Shown here piece by piece: positions 1 to 8,801 of a stretch of DNA of 64,000 bases. Numbering within the stretch: the first letter of the stretch is position 1; the number at the start of each line of letters is the position of its first letter. This DNA comes from Hymenobacter sp. J193. GTDB lineage: Bacteria; Bacteroidota; Bacteroidia; Cytophagales; Hymenobacteraceae. Made by a program: the position numbers and the translations under genes. The DNA is taken from contig NZ_JAJONE010000001.1 in NCBI RefSeq assembly GCF_024700075.1, positions 3,681,001 through 3,745,000 of the forward strand, given 5' to 3'. Below the pieces are notes generated by a model. The model had not been told where the DNA came from and did no database searches. It saw nothing but the letters and a program-made list of their open reading frames with translations.

Positions 1-1
1 C

Positions 2-1156
2 GAATTTTTAAGCGGATCTACTGATGGCAATGCTTATTTTTTTGTTAACTCTGTAGACTTTATTAAAGAGATGGTTAAAGCATGCAACTTAAATGATGAT
101 AATACTAGAGCGATCTGGGGTAAGAGTAATAGAAAAAATCCTGGATTAAATAGAGGTTCATCTATTGATAAGCCAAAGAAAATCAATTTTTTGACTAGCA
201 CTTGCTTTGAAGGGTGTGACTTTTATGATGAAGATGCTAAGATTCACATAGTGTCTGATGGATCAAAAGCACACACATTAATAGATATTTCAACCTCTTT
301 GCAACAGATAGCAGGGCGAGTTAGAAATACAAAGCATTGGCAGGATATAAGTCACATCTTTACAACCACTAGATATAGCGGAAATATGACTTATGAAGAA
401 TATAAGTTATCAACTGAAAAGTCGATAAAGGATGATAAGAAAGATGTGGAGATACTTAATGAATTAACTGAAAGAAATAAGAAGAATTTCAATGAGAATG
501 AAAACTATATCACTAAATCCCATGGAAAATTCGTATTTGATGCAAATAAAGTTAAAGTAGATTTATACAATTTTAAGCAGACTCATTTTCTTTACAAAGC
601 AAGAATCAACGTTACTAACGCTTTAGTCACTAATGGCTTTAGAGTAGTAGAACGCACTACTAATATTAAGAATGAAGTAGTTAATATGGATAACGTAGAT
701 GCTAGCTTCAAGGAGGTTGTAATAAAGCTTAAAGAGTTGGAAAATTCGGATGAATATGATATTATAGATGTAACCATGCTAAATACTACATTGCATGAAG
801 CAGCATTTATAAAATATCCATTCTTAAAACAAATTCTTTCCGATAAAGCGTTAGGGTTTAAATTCGTAGAGGATAATAAATACATTCAAACAAATATCAA
901 AAATAAGTTAATTGCTTTGTCTGACAGATCGGAATATAATAAGGTTTTCAAACTCCTTGTCAATTCTGGCAAAGTAGCTATTGGTAGCTTTATTAGCTCA
1001 GAAGATGCAAAGAAACTAATTGCGAAAGTATACAGTAGTTTGGATATCAAGATCTCTCCTAAAGGAACTGAGATTAATAAGTATTTCGAGACTAAGCCCA
1101 AAACGAATAGAGTAAGAGGGTATGTAATAGTGAGGGCAAGGGCACTATTCTTATAG
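2..1156 (+). CDS. Helicase C-terminal part (cut by window edge)
   Basis: The reading frame is already open at base 2, so the N-terminus lies outside the window; an internal ATG at 71 is not the true start. The visible part carries a superfamily 2 helicase second-domain signature: TSTCFEGCDFYD (motif V-like, at 200-235) and, about 30 residues on, QQIAGRVRN (motif VI, QxxGRxxR, at 302-328). The walker motifs would be upstream. The long C-terminal extension is lysine/asparagine-rich and not recognised. The gene is AT-rich, unlike the chromosome after 3.85 kb, and sits beside an integrase, so it probably belongs to an integrative element. The helicase class is clear from motif VI; its exact role in replication or defence is not. 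Confidence 0.7.
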   Translation, partial: EFLSGSTDGNAYFFVNSVDFIKEMVKACNLNDDNTRAIWGKSNRKNPGLNRGSSIDKPKKINFLTSTCFEGCDFYDEDAKIHIVSDGSKAHTLIDISTSLQQIAGRVRNTKHWQDISHIFTTTRYSGNMTYEEYKLSTEKSIKDDKKDVEILNELTERNKKNFNENENYITKSHGKFVFDANKVKVDLYNFKQTHFLYKARINVTNALVTNGFRVVERTTNIKNEVVNMDNVDASFKEVVIKLKELENSDEYDIIDVTMLNTTLHEAAFIKYPFLKQILSDKALGFKFVEDNKYIQTNIKNKLIALSDRSEYNKVFKLLVNSGKVAIGSFISSEDAKKLIAKVYSSLDIKISPKGTEINKYFETKPKTNRVRGYVIVRARALFL

Positions 1157-1366
1157 GCCAGAACAATGGTCCAATACATTTTCATATACATTACACACCA
1201 TAAATTAAAAAATGTCTTATATATTATATATAAAAATAATCATACTTTTATAAGGCCATGGGGGCCATTAGTAGGCTTGATAGGTTGAGACTACTCATAT
1301 CATATAACAGAGAGTGTAGCACAGAGTCAGGAGTGATCCTTTCCCTGTGCTTCTCGTCTTTCATGG
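1157..1366. other. AT-rich intergenic, convergent genes
   Basis: This stretch lies between the 3' ends of the helicase and the integrase. It is very AT-rich (for example around 1205-1250), with a weak short hairpin near 1252-1266 and another near 1318-1350. Neither has a clear U-tract. I see no gene here. Confidence 0.4.
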
Positions 1367-2340
1367 CTATACAAATACCTTGGCTATCTCCTCAGTTTGG
1401 TTTGAAGTCAAATGAGCATAATGCTCCATAATCATCTTTAAGTCTGAATGACCTACCCACCCCTTAATAGTGGCTGGGTTAACACCATTCTGTAAGCATA
1501 GATTTATGAAGGTTTTACGGCCTGCATGAGCACTTATTAGCTCTGCTTTAGGTCTGACCTCTCTTTGCCTGTTGGTGCCTGTATAGTGGATAATTTCTTC
1601 TAACACATTTAAGGAAGGAATCAAGGCACATACTTTCTTGATTTGGGTATTGAACTCGCTGACTGCTACTCTCTTCAATGAGTAGTTGTTTCTCTCAAGT
1701 ATCTCAATTGCTTGGCTAGATAGAGGAATGCTTACAGTAGTATTGGTTTTGTTGGTAGTCAGGCTAACCATTCCATTCCTGACATTGGCCTTAGTAAAGA
1801 AAACATCAGACCATCGCAATCCAGTAAGGCACATTATAGCTAATATGTCCCTCACTCTTTGATGCCTTGGATTATCAAGCTCCAAGCTCAATAAATCTGC
1901 TAATTCATTCTTAGTAAGATAAATAAGATTCTTATTTTTGAGCTTTTTAACATTTACAAACTTGGTTAGCTCTTTGGTATTAAGCTCAAGTGCCTCTGCA
2001 AAATGATGGATTACAGCCCTGAACTTGATGAAAATGGACCTAATAGTTAAATTCCTCAAGCCTCTAGCAATCAACCAGTCTCTAAAGCTGTCCATCACTG
2101 ATAAAGTGATTTCATCAATCCTTAGCGAAGGTTTAAACTCATTGACTAAGTTTCTCAGATTGACATACAGCTTTAATGTCTTGCTATCAACGAGTTGCTT
2201 CTTTTCCTCAATATGCCTAGTAATGAATCCTGAGAACAAAGCTCCCTCATAGATGCCTAGTTTGATTTCAGCATTTTTGATTTCAAGTTTCTTGCTTGCT
2301 ACAGCCTGCTCTAGTAGTTGTAACTCTTGCTGTAGCCTGC

Positions 2341-2369
2341 TATAGCGGTTTCGTGAACGGTGTAGCTGC
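2341..2369 (+). repeat. IS630 left terminal inverted repeat
   Basis: It starts TATAGCGG and continues to TGAACGGTGTA. It matches the complement of the right end at 21 of the first 24 positions. The outermost TA is one copy of the duplicated target. Confidence 0.85.
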
Positions 2370-3361
2370 TTTTACACAAGATACGTACCGCGTTGTATGC
2401 AAGCCTATTCTTTGGATTTGCGCCAGCGCGTGGCGCAGGCGCTGGCCGAGCCGGGTGCCCGGCAGGCGCAGGTGGCGGCCCGCTTTTGCGTGAGCCTGGC
2501 CTTCGTGGGCAAACTGCTGCGTCGGCAGCGGCACACCGGTTCGCTGGCGGCGCTGCCCGGCCGGGGCGGGCCGCCGCGGTGCCTGGACGCGGCGGCGCAG
2601 GCCTGGCTGGTGGTGCAGGTCGGGCGCCAGTCGGACGCGACGCTGGCCGAGTTGCGCGACGCGCTAGCGGCCGACACGGGGCAGCGGGTGAGTGTGGGCG
2701 TCATCTGGCGCGTGCTGGACGAGCACGGGCTACGCCGCAAAAAAAGCCTGCACGCCACCGAGCGTGACACGCAACGCGTGCACGAACTGCGGCGTCAGTA
2801 TGTGGAAACAGTGAGCGCGCGCGGCGACGTGCACCGGTTTTACTTTCTGGACGAGACCGGTCTGCGCCTAGATTACACGCGGCGTTACGCGCGGGCCGTG
2901 GGCGGCCGGCGCGCGGGCGGGGCCGTGCCGCTGCGGCGCGGTAAGAGCCTGACGCTGATCGGGGCGCTGGGCGTGCGCGGGCTCAAAGCCGTGCAGGTGC
3001 TGGATGGAGCGTTAGACCAGCGCAGATTCGCCTTCTACATCAGCCAAGTGCTGGGTCCGCAACTGCGCCGCGGCGACGTGCTGGTGCTCGACAACCTGCC
3101 GGTGCATAAGCTCGGCGGCTTGCAAGAGGAACTGGCCCGGCGCGGCGTCGAGGTGCTGTTTTTGCCGCCCTACTCGCCCGACTTTGCCCCCGTTGAGCAG
3201 GCCTGGAGCAAGCTCAAAACCAAGCTCCGTCAGGCCCAAGCCCGTACCCGCCAGGCGCTGGAGCAAGCGTTGCAAACCGCCATCGACTGGATTACCAGCC
3301 GCGACGCCAAAGCCTGGTTTAACCACTGCGGCTACCACGTACACCGTTCATGATTCCGCTA
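2343..3361 (+). mobile_element. IS630-family insertion sequence
   Basis: This is a complete element of about 1.02 kb with one transposase gene. Its ends are imperfect inverted repeats: both begin TATAGCGG, and after a short divergent stretch share TGAACGGTGTA (2341-2364 against the complement of 3340-3363). It is flanked by TA at 2341-2342 and 3362-3363, the target duplication expected for IS630/Tc1-mariner elements. The element is very GC-rich inside an AT-rich host gene, so it came from a high-GC replicon, most likely the host chromosome. Confidence 0.93.
2397..3353 (+). CDS. IS630 family transposase
   Basis: This 318-residue protein catalyses cut-and-paste transposition into TA. The N-terminal half is a paired helix-turn-helix region (Lys-poor, Arg-rich; RVAQALAEPGARQAQVAARF is a typical HTH start). 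The C-terminal DDE domain shows the full triad: D152 in FLDETG, D232 in LVLDNLPVHK and E268 in PPYSPDFAPVEQAW. Length and motif spacing are normal for the family. The gene appears intact, so the element could still be active. It is transcribed opposite to the integrase that it interrupts. Confidence 0.95.
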   Translation: MQAYSLDLRQRVAQALAEPGARQAQVAARFCVSLAFVGKLLRRQRHTGSLAALPGRGGPPRCLDAAAQAWLVVQVGRQSDATLAELRDALAADTGQRVSVGVIWRVLDEHGLRRKKSLHATERDTQRVHELRRQYVETVSARGDVHRFYFLDETGLRLDYTRRYARAVGGRRAGGAVPLRRGKSLTLIGALGVRGLKAVQVLDGALDQRRFAFYISQVLGPQLRRGDVLVLDNLPVHKLGGLQEELARRGVEVLFLPPYSPDFAPVEQAWSKLKTKLRQAQARTRQALEQALQTAIDWITSRDAKAWFNHCGYHVHRS

Positions 3362-3363
3362 TA
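3335..3363 (-). repeat. IS630 right terminal inverted repeat
   Basis: Read on the minus strand it starts TATAGCGG and contains TGAACGGTGTA, mirroring the left end. The transposase stop codon lies inside it, which is usual for compact IS elements. Confidence 0.85.
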
Positions 3364-3728
3364 ACATGAGTAATGGCTTGAGTAACTTGTAATGGCTGCT
3401 GATTCTTCTTCTGTCCTGCCTCAAGTCTAAGAGTAGTGATTTCGGTATACTCAATAGCCATACTGTGAGTGTCTGGCTCACCTCCTCTGCCTAATATATT
3501 TCTCGCTGCTGTCTCAATATCCTCATATACCTGTGCTATGCAAGCATTCCACTCGGGAGCCATAGGTAGTTTATTACTAATCTTTCCGGTGGTTTGATTG
3601 AAGTACTTGAGTTGTACTGCAACACCTGTAGCTTTCACAAAAGGGCTGCCTTCATGAGTATGCTTTATACTAATTGGGTGCTCTCCTTTCTTATTTTCAG
3701 GGCGAAGTATAAATGTGATTTTGGACAT

Positions 3729-4017
3729 TTTGAATTTGGGTTTTGGTTTCTAATAGCCTGATCACAGTTGATTTTATGTGTCAATCTGTGTATCAAAGCA
3801 TGTATCAATGAGAAATCAAAAACCCTCTTTCCACTAACTGAGAGCCATTTTGGGATGAAGTGAAGTACTGCGGGGAGAAATGCCAGCGCAACAAGCCCCG
3901 CACTGAGGCGCCGCCGACGGCCTGAGTTGAGTTGCTTCGAGCCCGGATAGCATGGCCGCCATTCAGGCTGTACCTTGGGGCGCCGCGTCGGCTGTGGGCG
4001 CCGGCCAGCGGTTTGCT
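3729..4017. other. Element/chromosome junction region
   Basis: Composition changes here from AT-rich (up to about 3840) to GC-rich (from about 3880), so the integrated element probably ends in this stretch. I cannot identify an att core because the other end lies outside the window. A possible -7 promoter element TACCTTGG at 3971-3978 could serve the kinase gene that starts at 4018. Confidence 0.4.
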
Positions 4018-5757
4018 ATGAAGAAGTGGTTGTATTGTCTGATGAGCGTGTGTATGCTGGCTTTGCCGGGGTGGGCGGCTTCCCTCACCCGCCTCGACAG
4101 CCTGCGCCAGCTTGGGCGCTGGCCGCTGACAGTGCAGCTGGCGGTAGCAACTCGCCGGGTGACGCCGGCCACCGCGCCGTTGGTTGGTGAGCTGGTGCGC
4201 CGCCCGGGAGTGCCGCGGGCGGTGCGGGTCGAGCTGCTGGCCAACTTGGCCGGCCACTACCTGCACGAAAACCAGCCCAGCCTGGCCATCATCCAGATGC
4301 TGCAAACCCGGCGCATGGCCCTGGCCGACCACGACTCCAGCCGCCTGAGCACGGCCTGCGAGTGGCTTTGCTACGCCTATTCTCTGCTGAAAGACCCCCG
4401 ACCCGGCCTGCGCTACGGCCAGGAGGCCCTGCGCACGGTACCCGCCCACGACCCGGACCAGGCCCGGCGCCTGACGGGCATCTATTTCAACCTGGCCGAC
4501 TGCGCCGCCCTCATTCCCGACTACCCGCTGGCCGCGCGCTACTACCGGCAGGCGCTGCGCCTGACGCGGCAAACCCAGGACTCGGCCAACACCGCCGTGG
4601 CGCTGGCCAGCCTAGCTACCTATGCCCTCCGGCAGCAGCAGCTGCCCCAGGCCGCACAGCTACTCGACTCGGCCTACGCCAGCTACCTACCTCCGCGCTA
4701 CCTGGGTGTGCAGCTGGTGCTGGACCTGCTGCGGGGTACGCTGGCCCGGCAGCAGGGGCAGTACACCGCGGCCGTGCAGTGGCTGGAGCCTGCCCGCGCC
4801 CGCGCCCGCCAGGCCCGGCAGCTGAACGATGAGCTGCAGGCCCTGAAGGAGCTGGTGCCGGCCCTGAGCCAGCTGGGGCGCTACCGCGAAGCCCTGGTGC
4901 ACCAGCAGCGCCTCACCGTGCTGCGCGACAGTATGTTTGAGGAGTCCAGTGCCCGCCACGCCCGCGAGATGCACACCCTCTACCAAACCCAGGAAAAGGA
5001 GCAGCAGCTGACCCGACTGCGCCTGCGCACCCAGGCCCGCGAAACCCTGCTCCGGCAGCGCACCCTGCTGTTCGTGGGGGTGCTGGTAGGTGTGGGGCTG
5101 CTGGTCACGCTGGTAATTGTGCGGCAGCGGGCCCGCCATATACTGGCTACAACCGCTGAGGCCCTGCGCGTGCGCAACCGTATTGCCGCCGACCTGCACG
5201 ATGAGGTAGGGACCCTGCTCACCCGCGTGAGCCTGCAGGCCGAGCTGCTGCGCCAGACCCAGCCTGCGCCCCAGCCCGCCCTCGACCGCCTGCTGACCAA
5301 CAGCCGCGCCGCCGCCGGCACCATGCGCGACATTGTGTGGAGCATTGATGCCGAAGCCGACACCGTGGGGGCTCTGCTCGACCGGATGCGTGACCACCTC
5401 GACCAGACGGCCGTGCCCGCCGGCCTGGAAACGCACCTCGAAGCCAGCGGCCTGCACGACCACAACCCCATTGCGCCCGTCGTGCGCCAGCACCTCTACC
5501 TGGTTTTCAAAGAAGCCGTGACCAACGCCGCGCGCCATGCCCGCGGGGCCACCCAGGTGCAGGTGAAGCTGGAGAAAACGCCCGGCACCCTGCAGCTCAC
5601 CGTGCTCGACGATGCACCCGCAGCCTCAGCTCCGGCCCCCCGCAGCGGTATGGGCCTGCGCAACATGCGCCAGCGCGCCGAGGCCCTGTGCGGCCAGCTG
5701 CAGGCCGGCCCTATGCCGGGCGGGGGCTTCCGGGTGCAGCTGCGCTTGCCCGCGTAG
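4018..5757 (+). CDS. TPR-containing sensor histidine kinase (NarX/DesK type)
   Basis: This 579-residue kinase probably phosphorylates a NarL-type regulator. I chose the ATG at 4018 because it begins a signal peptide (MKKWLYCLMSVCMLALPGWA); an in-frame ATG at 3952 gives no sensible N-terminus. An outer TPR-rich sensor region follows (about residues 60-330), then one membrane helix (about 351-369), then a HisKA_3 dimerisation domain with phospho-acceptor His about 393 in ADLHDEVGTLL. The HATPase domain has its N box at about 501 (NAARHA) and a G box at about 544 (GMGLRNM). The matching response regulator is on the opposite strand at 6594-7232, with one small gene between. The periplasmic TPR input suggests protein or peptide sensing, but the signal is unknown. 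Confidence 0.9.
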   Translation: MKKWLYCLMSVCMLALPGWAASLTRLDSLRQLGRWPLTVQLAVATRRVTPATAPLVGELVRRPGVPRAVRVELLANLAGHYLHENQPSLAIIQMLQTRRMALADHDSSRLSTACEWLCYAYSLLKDPRPGLRYGQEALRTVPAHDPDQARRLTGIYFNLADCAALIPDYPLAARYYRQALRLTRQTQDSANTAVALASLATYALRQQQLPQAAQLLDSAYASYLPPRYLGVQLVLDLLRGTLARQQGQYTAAVQWLEPARARARQARQLNDELQALKELVPALSQLGRYREALVHQQRLTVLRDSMFEESSARHAREMHTLYQTQEKEQQLTRLRLRTQARETLLRQRTLLFVGVLVGVGLLVTLVIVRQRARHILATTAEALRVRNRIAADLHDEVGTLLTRVSLQAELLRQTQPAPQPALDRLLTNSRAAAGTMRDIVWSIDAEADTVGALLDRMRDHLDQTAVPAGLETHLEASGLHDHNPIAPVVRQHLYLVFKEAVTNAARHARGATQVQVKLEKTPGTLQLTVLDDAPAASAPAPRSGMGLRNMRQRAEALCGQLQAGPMPGGGFRVQLRLPA

Positions 5758-5884
5758 CTACTGGCTCTTTTGTGGCTCATAGCATAGCGCCGGGCGCATA
5801 AACAGCCCCGCAGCGGCGTTAGGCTATACGCTAAGCGGCGGACCTGCCGTTGGCTGTCGGGGCTGAACCAACATGCTTGCTTCT

Positions 5885-6445
5885 ATGGCACGAGTAACCG
5901 GAAACAGTTTATTGCGGGGTATCAGTGGCAAGCTCGGCGGGCTGGTAGTCCGGCAGGTGGGCGACCAGACTATCGTGTCGGCGGCGGAAGGGGAGAAGCC
6001 GGGGCCTGGCTCGCCCCGGCAGCAAGCTCAGCGCTACCGCATGTACCACGCGCAGTGCTACGCCAACGCCCAGATGCAGGACCCGGCCGCCAAAGCCCTC
6101 TACTCCACGGGCATCAACGGCCGGCTCACCAGCTCCCGGCTGTTAGCTATTACCGATTTCCTGCGGGCTCCCAAAATCACGGCCGTGGACCTGAGCGCCT
6201 ACCACGGCCGGCCCCGCGACCTGGTGCGCGTGCTGGCCACCGACGACTTTGCCGTGACGGCCGTGCTGCTGCGTTTCTTTGGCGGCGCCGGGGCGCTGCT
6301 GGGGGAGGTAGCAGCCGTGCTCCAGGCCGATGGCAGCTGGCAGGCTCCGGCCCCCGCTGCCCTGGCCACTGAGCGCGCCCTTCATCTGGAAGTAACCGCC
6401 TTCGACCGCCCCGGCAACCGCACCGTGCAATCCTGCGCTCTGTAA
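5885..6445 (+). CDS. Conserved hypothetical protein, DUF6266-like N-terminus
   Basis: The product has 186 residues from the ATG at 5885; a second ATG four codons upstream (5873) is possible. It starts MARVTGNSLLRGISGKLGGL, then VVRQVGDQTIVSAA. That resembles small Bacteroidota proteins of the DUF6266 type, which begin with a similar glycine-rich 'gi-sGKlG' segment. There is no signal peptide or membrane helix. It lies between the sensor kinase and the convergent regulator gene. The function is unknown and the family assignment is tentative. Confidence 0.6.
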   Translation: MARVTGNSLLRGISGKLGGLVVRQVGDQTIVSAAEGEKPGPGSPRQQAQRYRMYHAQCYANAQMQDPAAKALYSTGINGRLTSSRLLAITDFLRAPKITAVDLSAYHGRPRDLVRVLATDDFAVTAVLLRFFGGAGALLGEVAAVLQADGSWQAPAPAALATERALHLEVTAFDRPGNRTVQSCAL

Positions 6446-6593
6446 GGCGGCCTGTATATTATGCAAATGCGGTGTGCTGCCTGGGTGAGCCTTCCCTGAG
6501 CAAAGTCCAGAGGCAGTCTAGAAGAAGCCTAGAAGCAGTATAGAGGCACTATCTGCGAAATATCCAACTTGTCTTCCTTTACCCACTGCGGGC

Positions 6594-7232
6594 CTAGAGC
6601 TGGCCTTTGGCGGCCCGGCTCATCAGCTCGGTGCGGCTGCCTACTTCCAGCTTCTTGTAGATGCGCTTGACGTAGGTACGCACCGTTTCTACCGACAGCT
6701 CGAGGCGGGTGGCTACCTGCTTGTCGCTCAGGCCATCGACCATAGCCTGCACCACTTCCCGCTCCCGGGCCGACAGCAGGTCGGACTGCAGGGTGGCCGA
6801 GGGCTTGAAGTGGGCCAGCACCTTGCGGGCCACGGCCCGGCTCATGGGGGCCCCGCCCCGGGCGGCTTCCAGCACAGCGGCTTTGTATTCTTCGAGGGAG
6901 GAGTTCTTGAGCACGTAGCCCGAGGCCCCGGCACACAGCGCCCGGTAGATGCGGTCGGCATCATCGAACACGGTTTGCATGATGATTTCGACCTCGGGCA
7001 GGCGCTGGCGCAGCAGGGGCAGGGCATCGAGGCCGCTGAGGCCGGGCAGGTGGATGTCGAGCAGCAGCACCTGGGGCGGCTGCAGCACATCGGGCAGCTG
7101 CTGCAGGAAGCTTTCTACCGACTCGGCCAGCAGCACGCACCGCAGCTCGGGCTGGCGGCACAGGTAGCCGTGCAGCAGCTCGCGCACTTCGGGGTCGTCT
7201 TCGATCAAAGCCAGCCGGACGGGGAAATTCAT
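6594..7232 (-). CDS. NarL/LuxR-family response regulator
   Basis: This 212-residue two-domain regulator has a receiver domain (residues 5-120) with acidic pocket E11-D12-D13 and phospho-acceptor D59 in LLLDIHLPG. A LuxR-type HTH (about 148-205) contains SAREREVVQAMVDGLSDKQV and SVETVRTYVKRIYKKL. I chose ATG 7232 because it starts MNFPVRLALIEDD, the normal beginning of a receiver; longer frames add unrelated sequence. It is the likely partner of the HisKA_3 kinase at 4018-5757. Its own promoter contains a perfect palindrome shared with the divergent gene, which suggests autoregulation. The -7 TTTG ends 5 nt before the ATG, so the mRNA is probably leaderless. Confidence 0.92.
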   Translation of the reverse strand: MNFPVRLALIEDDPEVRELLHGYLCRQPELRCVLLAESVESFLQQLPDVLQPPQVLLLDIHLPGLSGLDALPLLRQRLPEVEIIMQTVFDDADRIYRALCAGASGYVLKNSSLEEYKAAVLEAARGGAPMSRAVARKVLAHFKPSATLQSDLLSAREREVVQAMVDGLSDKQVATRLELSVETVRTYVKRIYKKLEVGSRTELMSRAAKGQL

Positions 7233-7237
7233 GGCTG

Positions 7238-7335
7238 CAAAGGACGGGGCTGGGCGTCGATGGCGCAACTGCCGCCTTACCCGCAAATGCGGTACAGCGC
7301 AGGCTTGAAAGACTGACGGCGCCCCGGCATATTTG
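7238..7335. promoter_or_regulatory. Divergent promoters with a shared palindromic operator
   Basis: The palindrome CCGCAAATGCGG (7281-7292) sits midway between two Bacteroidota-type promoters. Leftward, for the regulator gene: TTG at 7268-7266 and TTTG at 7241-7238. Rightward, for the secreted-protein gene: TTG at 7305-7307 and TTTG at 7332-7335. In both directions the palindrome centre is exactly 45.5 bp from the first T of TTTG, and TTG is 27 bp from it. This symmetry points to one regulator binding and controlling both genes. The neighbouring LuxR-type regulator is the obvious candidate (inference). Confidence 0.7.
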
Positions 7336-7423
7336 TGGGGCTGCTTTGGTAGCTTCAGCTGGCCGCTGCCGGTACGGGCTACCGCATGCCGCATTTCGTT
7401 TTCTTTCACCTTACCCTCTTGCT

Positions 7424-8620
7424 ATGCAAAACGTTACGCTTCTGTCTCTGGCCTCGCTGCTCACGCTGCCGGCCCTGGCTCAAACCCCCATTACCCTCAC
7501 CCAGGCTACCTTTCCGGCCTCAGCGGCCACGGTAGAAAGGTACCAGGATGCTGCCCTGCCCACCGGAGCGGCCCCTACACCCACCGGCGCCAACCAAACC
7601 TGGGACTACCGCACGCTCGTGGCAGAAGGAGCGCCCTACACCATTGCGCGGGAACCCGCCCCGGCCACGGGCGGCATTGCCGACGCTCAGTGGATGCAGC
7701 CCCGGCAGGCCGTATTTGGTAATCTGGCTTACAACTACACGGTGTATGGAGCACTGGCTCCCAACGGCTGGCTGGCGCTGGGCCGCACGATGGAGCGGCA
7801 GGAAGCCTCTATTACGGCCATTACGGGCGGGCCCAACGACAAGGTGGTGGTGGACGCACAAACCCTGCGCTACGGCCCCGAGGGTGTGGCCAACCTGCCC
7901 CTGCCCCTTACGGCCAGCGACGTGAGCCGGCGCTCTTTCCGGGTAGCCACTGAGGGCACGCTCACGGTCCAGGCCCTTCTCCTCAATAATGCCCCCATCC
8001 GCCTGGTACAGCGCTACACTTATGTCGATTCGGTGGCGGGCTGGGGCAGGCTGCAGATTCCGGTGGCGGGCCGCCCGGCCGGCTCCGATGCCTTGCCGGT
8101 GCTGCAGATTCGCAGCCGCTCCATCCGACAGGACAGCGTGTATCTTTTCGGCCAGCCGGCTCCGGCCATTCTGCTTTCGTCCTTTGGAATGCAGCAGGGA
8201 GGCAAGACACCTTTTTACTTCGACCAGTTCTGGCGCAACAACTCGGCTCAGCCGGTACTGGACCTCTACTATACCTCGCGCGAGTACGGCACCCCCGTTG
8301 CGGCCGACTATTCCACCGAAAGCAACGTAGTAACGGCCCGGCGCGCCTCGGTGCTGGCCGTAGGCAGCCAGGCTTGGCCCAACCCCTTCCGCCAGGGCCA
8401 GGCCCTGCGCCTGACGCTGCCCGGTGCCAAGCCCGGCCTGCCCCTGCAGCTGACGGTGCAGGATGCCCTGGGCCGCACGGTGCTGCGCCAGTCCCTGCCG
8501 CTGCTGAACGGAGCCGCCTCCCTGCCCGCCGAGGCCACGGCGGCGCTGCGCCCGGGCCTCTACACCCTCACGGCGCGGCAGGGCACCGAGCAGACCACCA
8601 TGCGGCTGGTGCGCCAGTAG
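7424..8620 (+). CDS. Secreted protein with T9SS type A sorting domain
   Basis: The product has 398 residues. The ATG at 7424 begins a signal peptide (MQNVTLLSLASLLTLPALAQ). The middle part is a beta-rich extracellular region of unknown function. The last 80 or so residues form the type A T9SS sorting domain: the AWPNPF box near the start (WPNPFRQGQALRL), a VQDALGRTV repeat, and the LRPGLYTLTAR plus MRLVRQ end. It is thus exported by the Sec pathway and then through SprA to the cell surface or medium. Its promoter shares an operator with the divergent response regulator gene. Confidence 0.85.
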   Translation: MQNVTLLSLASLLTLPALAQTPITLTQATFPASAATVERYQDAALPTGAAPTPTGANQTWDYRTLVAEGAPYTIAREPAPATGGIADAQWMQPRQAVFGNLAYNYTVYGALAPNGWLALGRTMERQEASITAITGGPNDKVVVDAQTLRYGPEGVANLPLPLTASDVSRRSFRVATEGTLTVQALLLNNAPIRLVQRYTYVDSVAGWGRLQIPVAGRPAGSDALPVLQIRSRSIRQDSVYLFGQPAPAILLSSFGMQQGGKTPFYFDQFWRNNSAQPVLDLYYTSREYGTPVAADYSTESNVVTARRASVLAVGSQAWPNPFRQGQALRLTLPGAKPGLPLQLTVQDALGRTVLRQSLPLLNGAASLPAEATAALRPGLYTLTARQGTEQTTMRLVRQ

Positions 8621-8710
8621 TACAAGCTGGTTAGGGTTACTGGAGACGCCCCGTTGGCCGGAAAGCTGACGGGGCGTCTCCGCTTGGCCGCAAATGTGCG
8701 CCGATACCCC

Positions 8711-8762
8711 CAAATGCGGTACACGTGCGGGTTGCGGCGCGGGGTGCCGGGAAAGAGCTTTG
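8711..8762 (+). promoter_or_regulatory. Promoter with the same operator architecture
   Basis: CAAATGCGGTACA (8711-8723) is identical to 7284-7296. TTG at 8732-8734 and TTTG at 8759-8762 keep exactly the spacings seen at the divergent promoter (27 and 45.5 bp). Only the right half-site is perfect here: CCCCAAATGCGG instead of CCGCAAATGCGG. This links the gene at 8802 to the same regulator. Confidence 0.65.
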
Positions 8763-8801
8763 TGGCTGATGCCTTCTCATGCTCTTTTTCCGCGCTCCGC
8801 T

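Larger units (their letters stand above)
1367..3728 (-). pseudogene. Tyrosine integrase, split by an IS630 element
   Basis: This is a site-specific recombinase of the Bacteroidota phage/ICE type. The N-terminal piece (3728 to 3362) starts MSKITFILRPENKKG and matches the Arm-DNA-binding domain. The C-terminal piece (2340 to 1367) has the SAM-like core-binding and catalytic domains. Removing 2341-3361 rejoins the codons in frame (V122, then SRLQQELQLLEQ), giving a 446-residue protein. All catalytic residues remain: R298 (LTGLRWSD), H394 and R397 (HAGRKT), H420 (GWVGHSD) and Y430 (MEHYAHL). The gene was therefore intact until the insertion, which is consistent with a recent event. As it stands the N-terminal piece runs into the IS and stops after VIAES, so no functional integrase is expected. 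Confidence 0.93.

Noticed and set aside
3729..4017. Search for an attachment site of the integrative element
   Set aside because: Composition changes here, but the other element end is outside the window, so no repeated att core can be shown.
6460..6476. Third copy of CAAATGCGGT
   Set aside because: It lies at the 3' ends of two convergent genes and has no TTG/TTTG promoter at the conserved spacing, so it was not counted as an operator.
6490..6545. Short near-repeats AGAAGCCTAGAAGCAGTATAG
   Set aside because: They are imperfect and few; spacer lengths are irregular. This is not a CRISPR array or known repeat.
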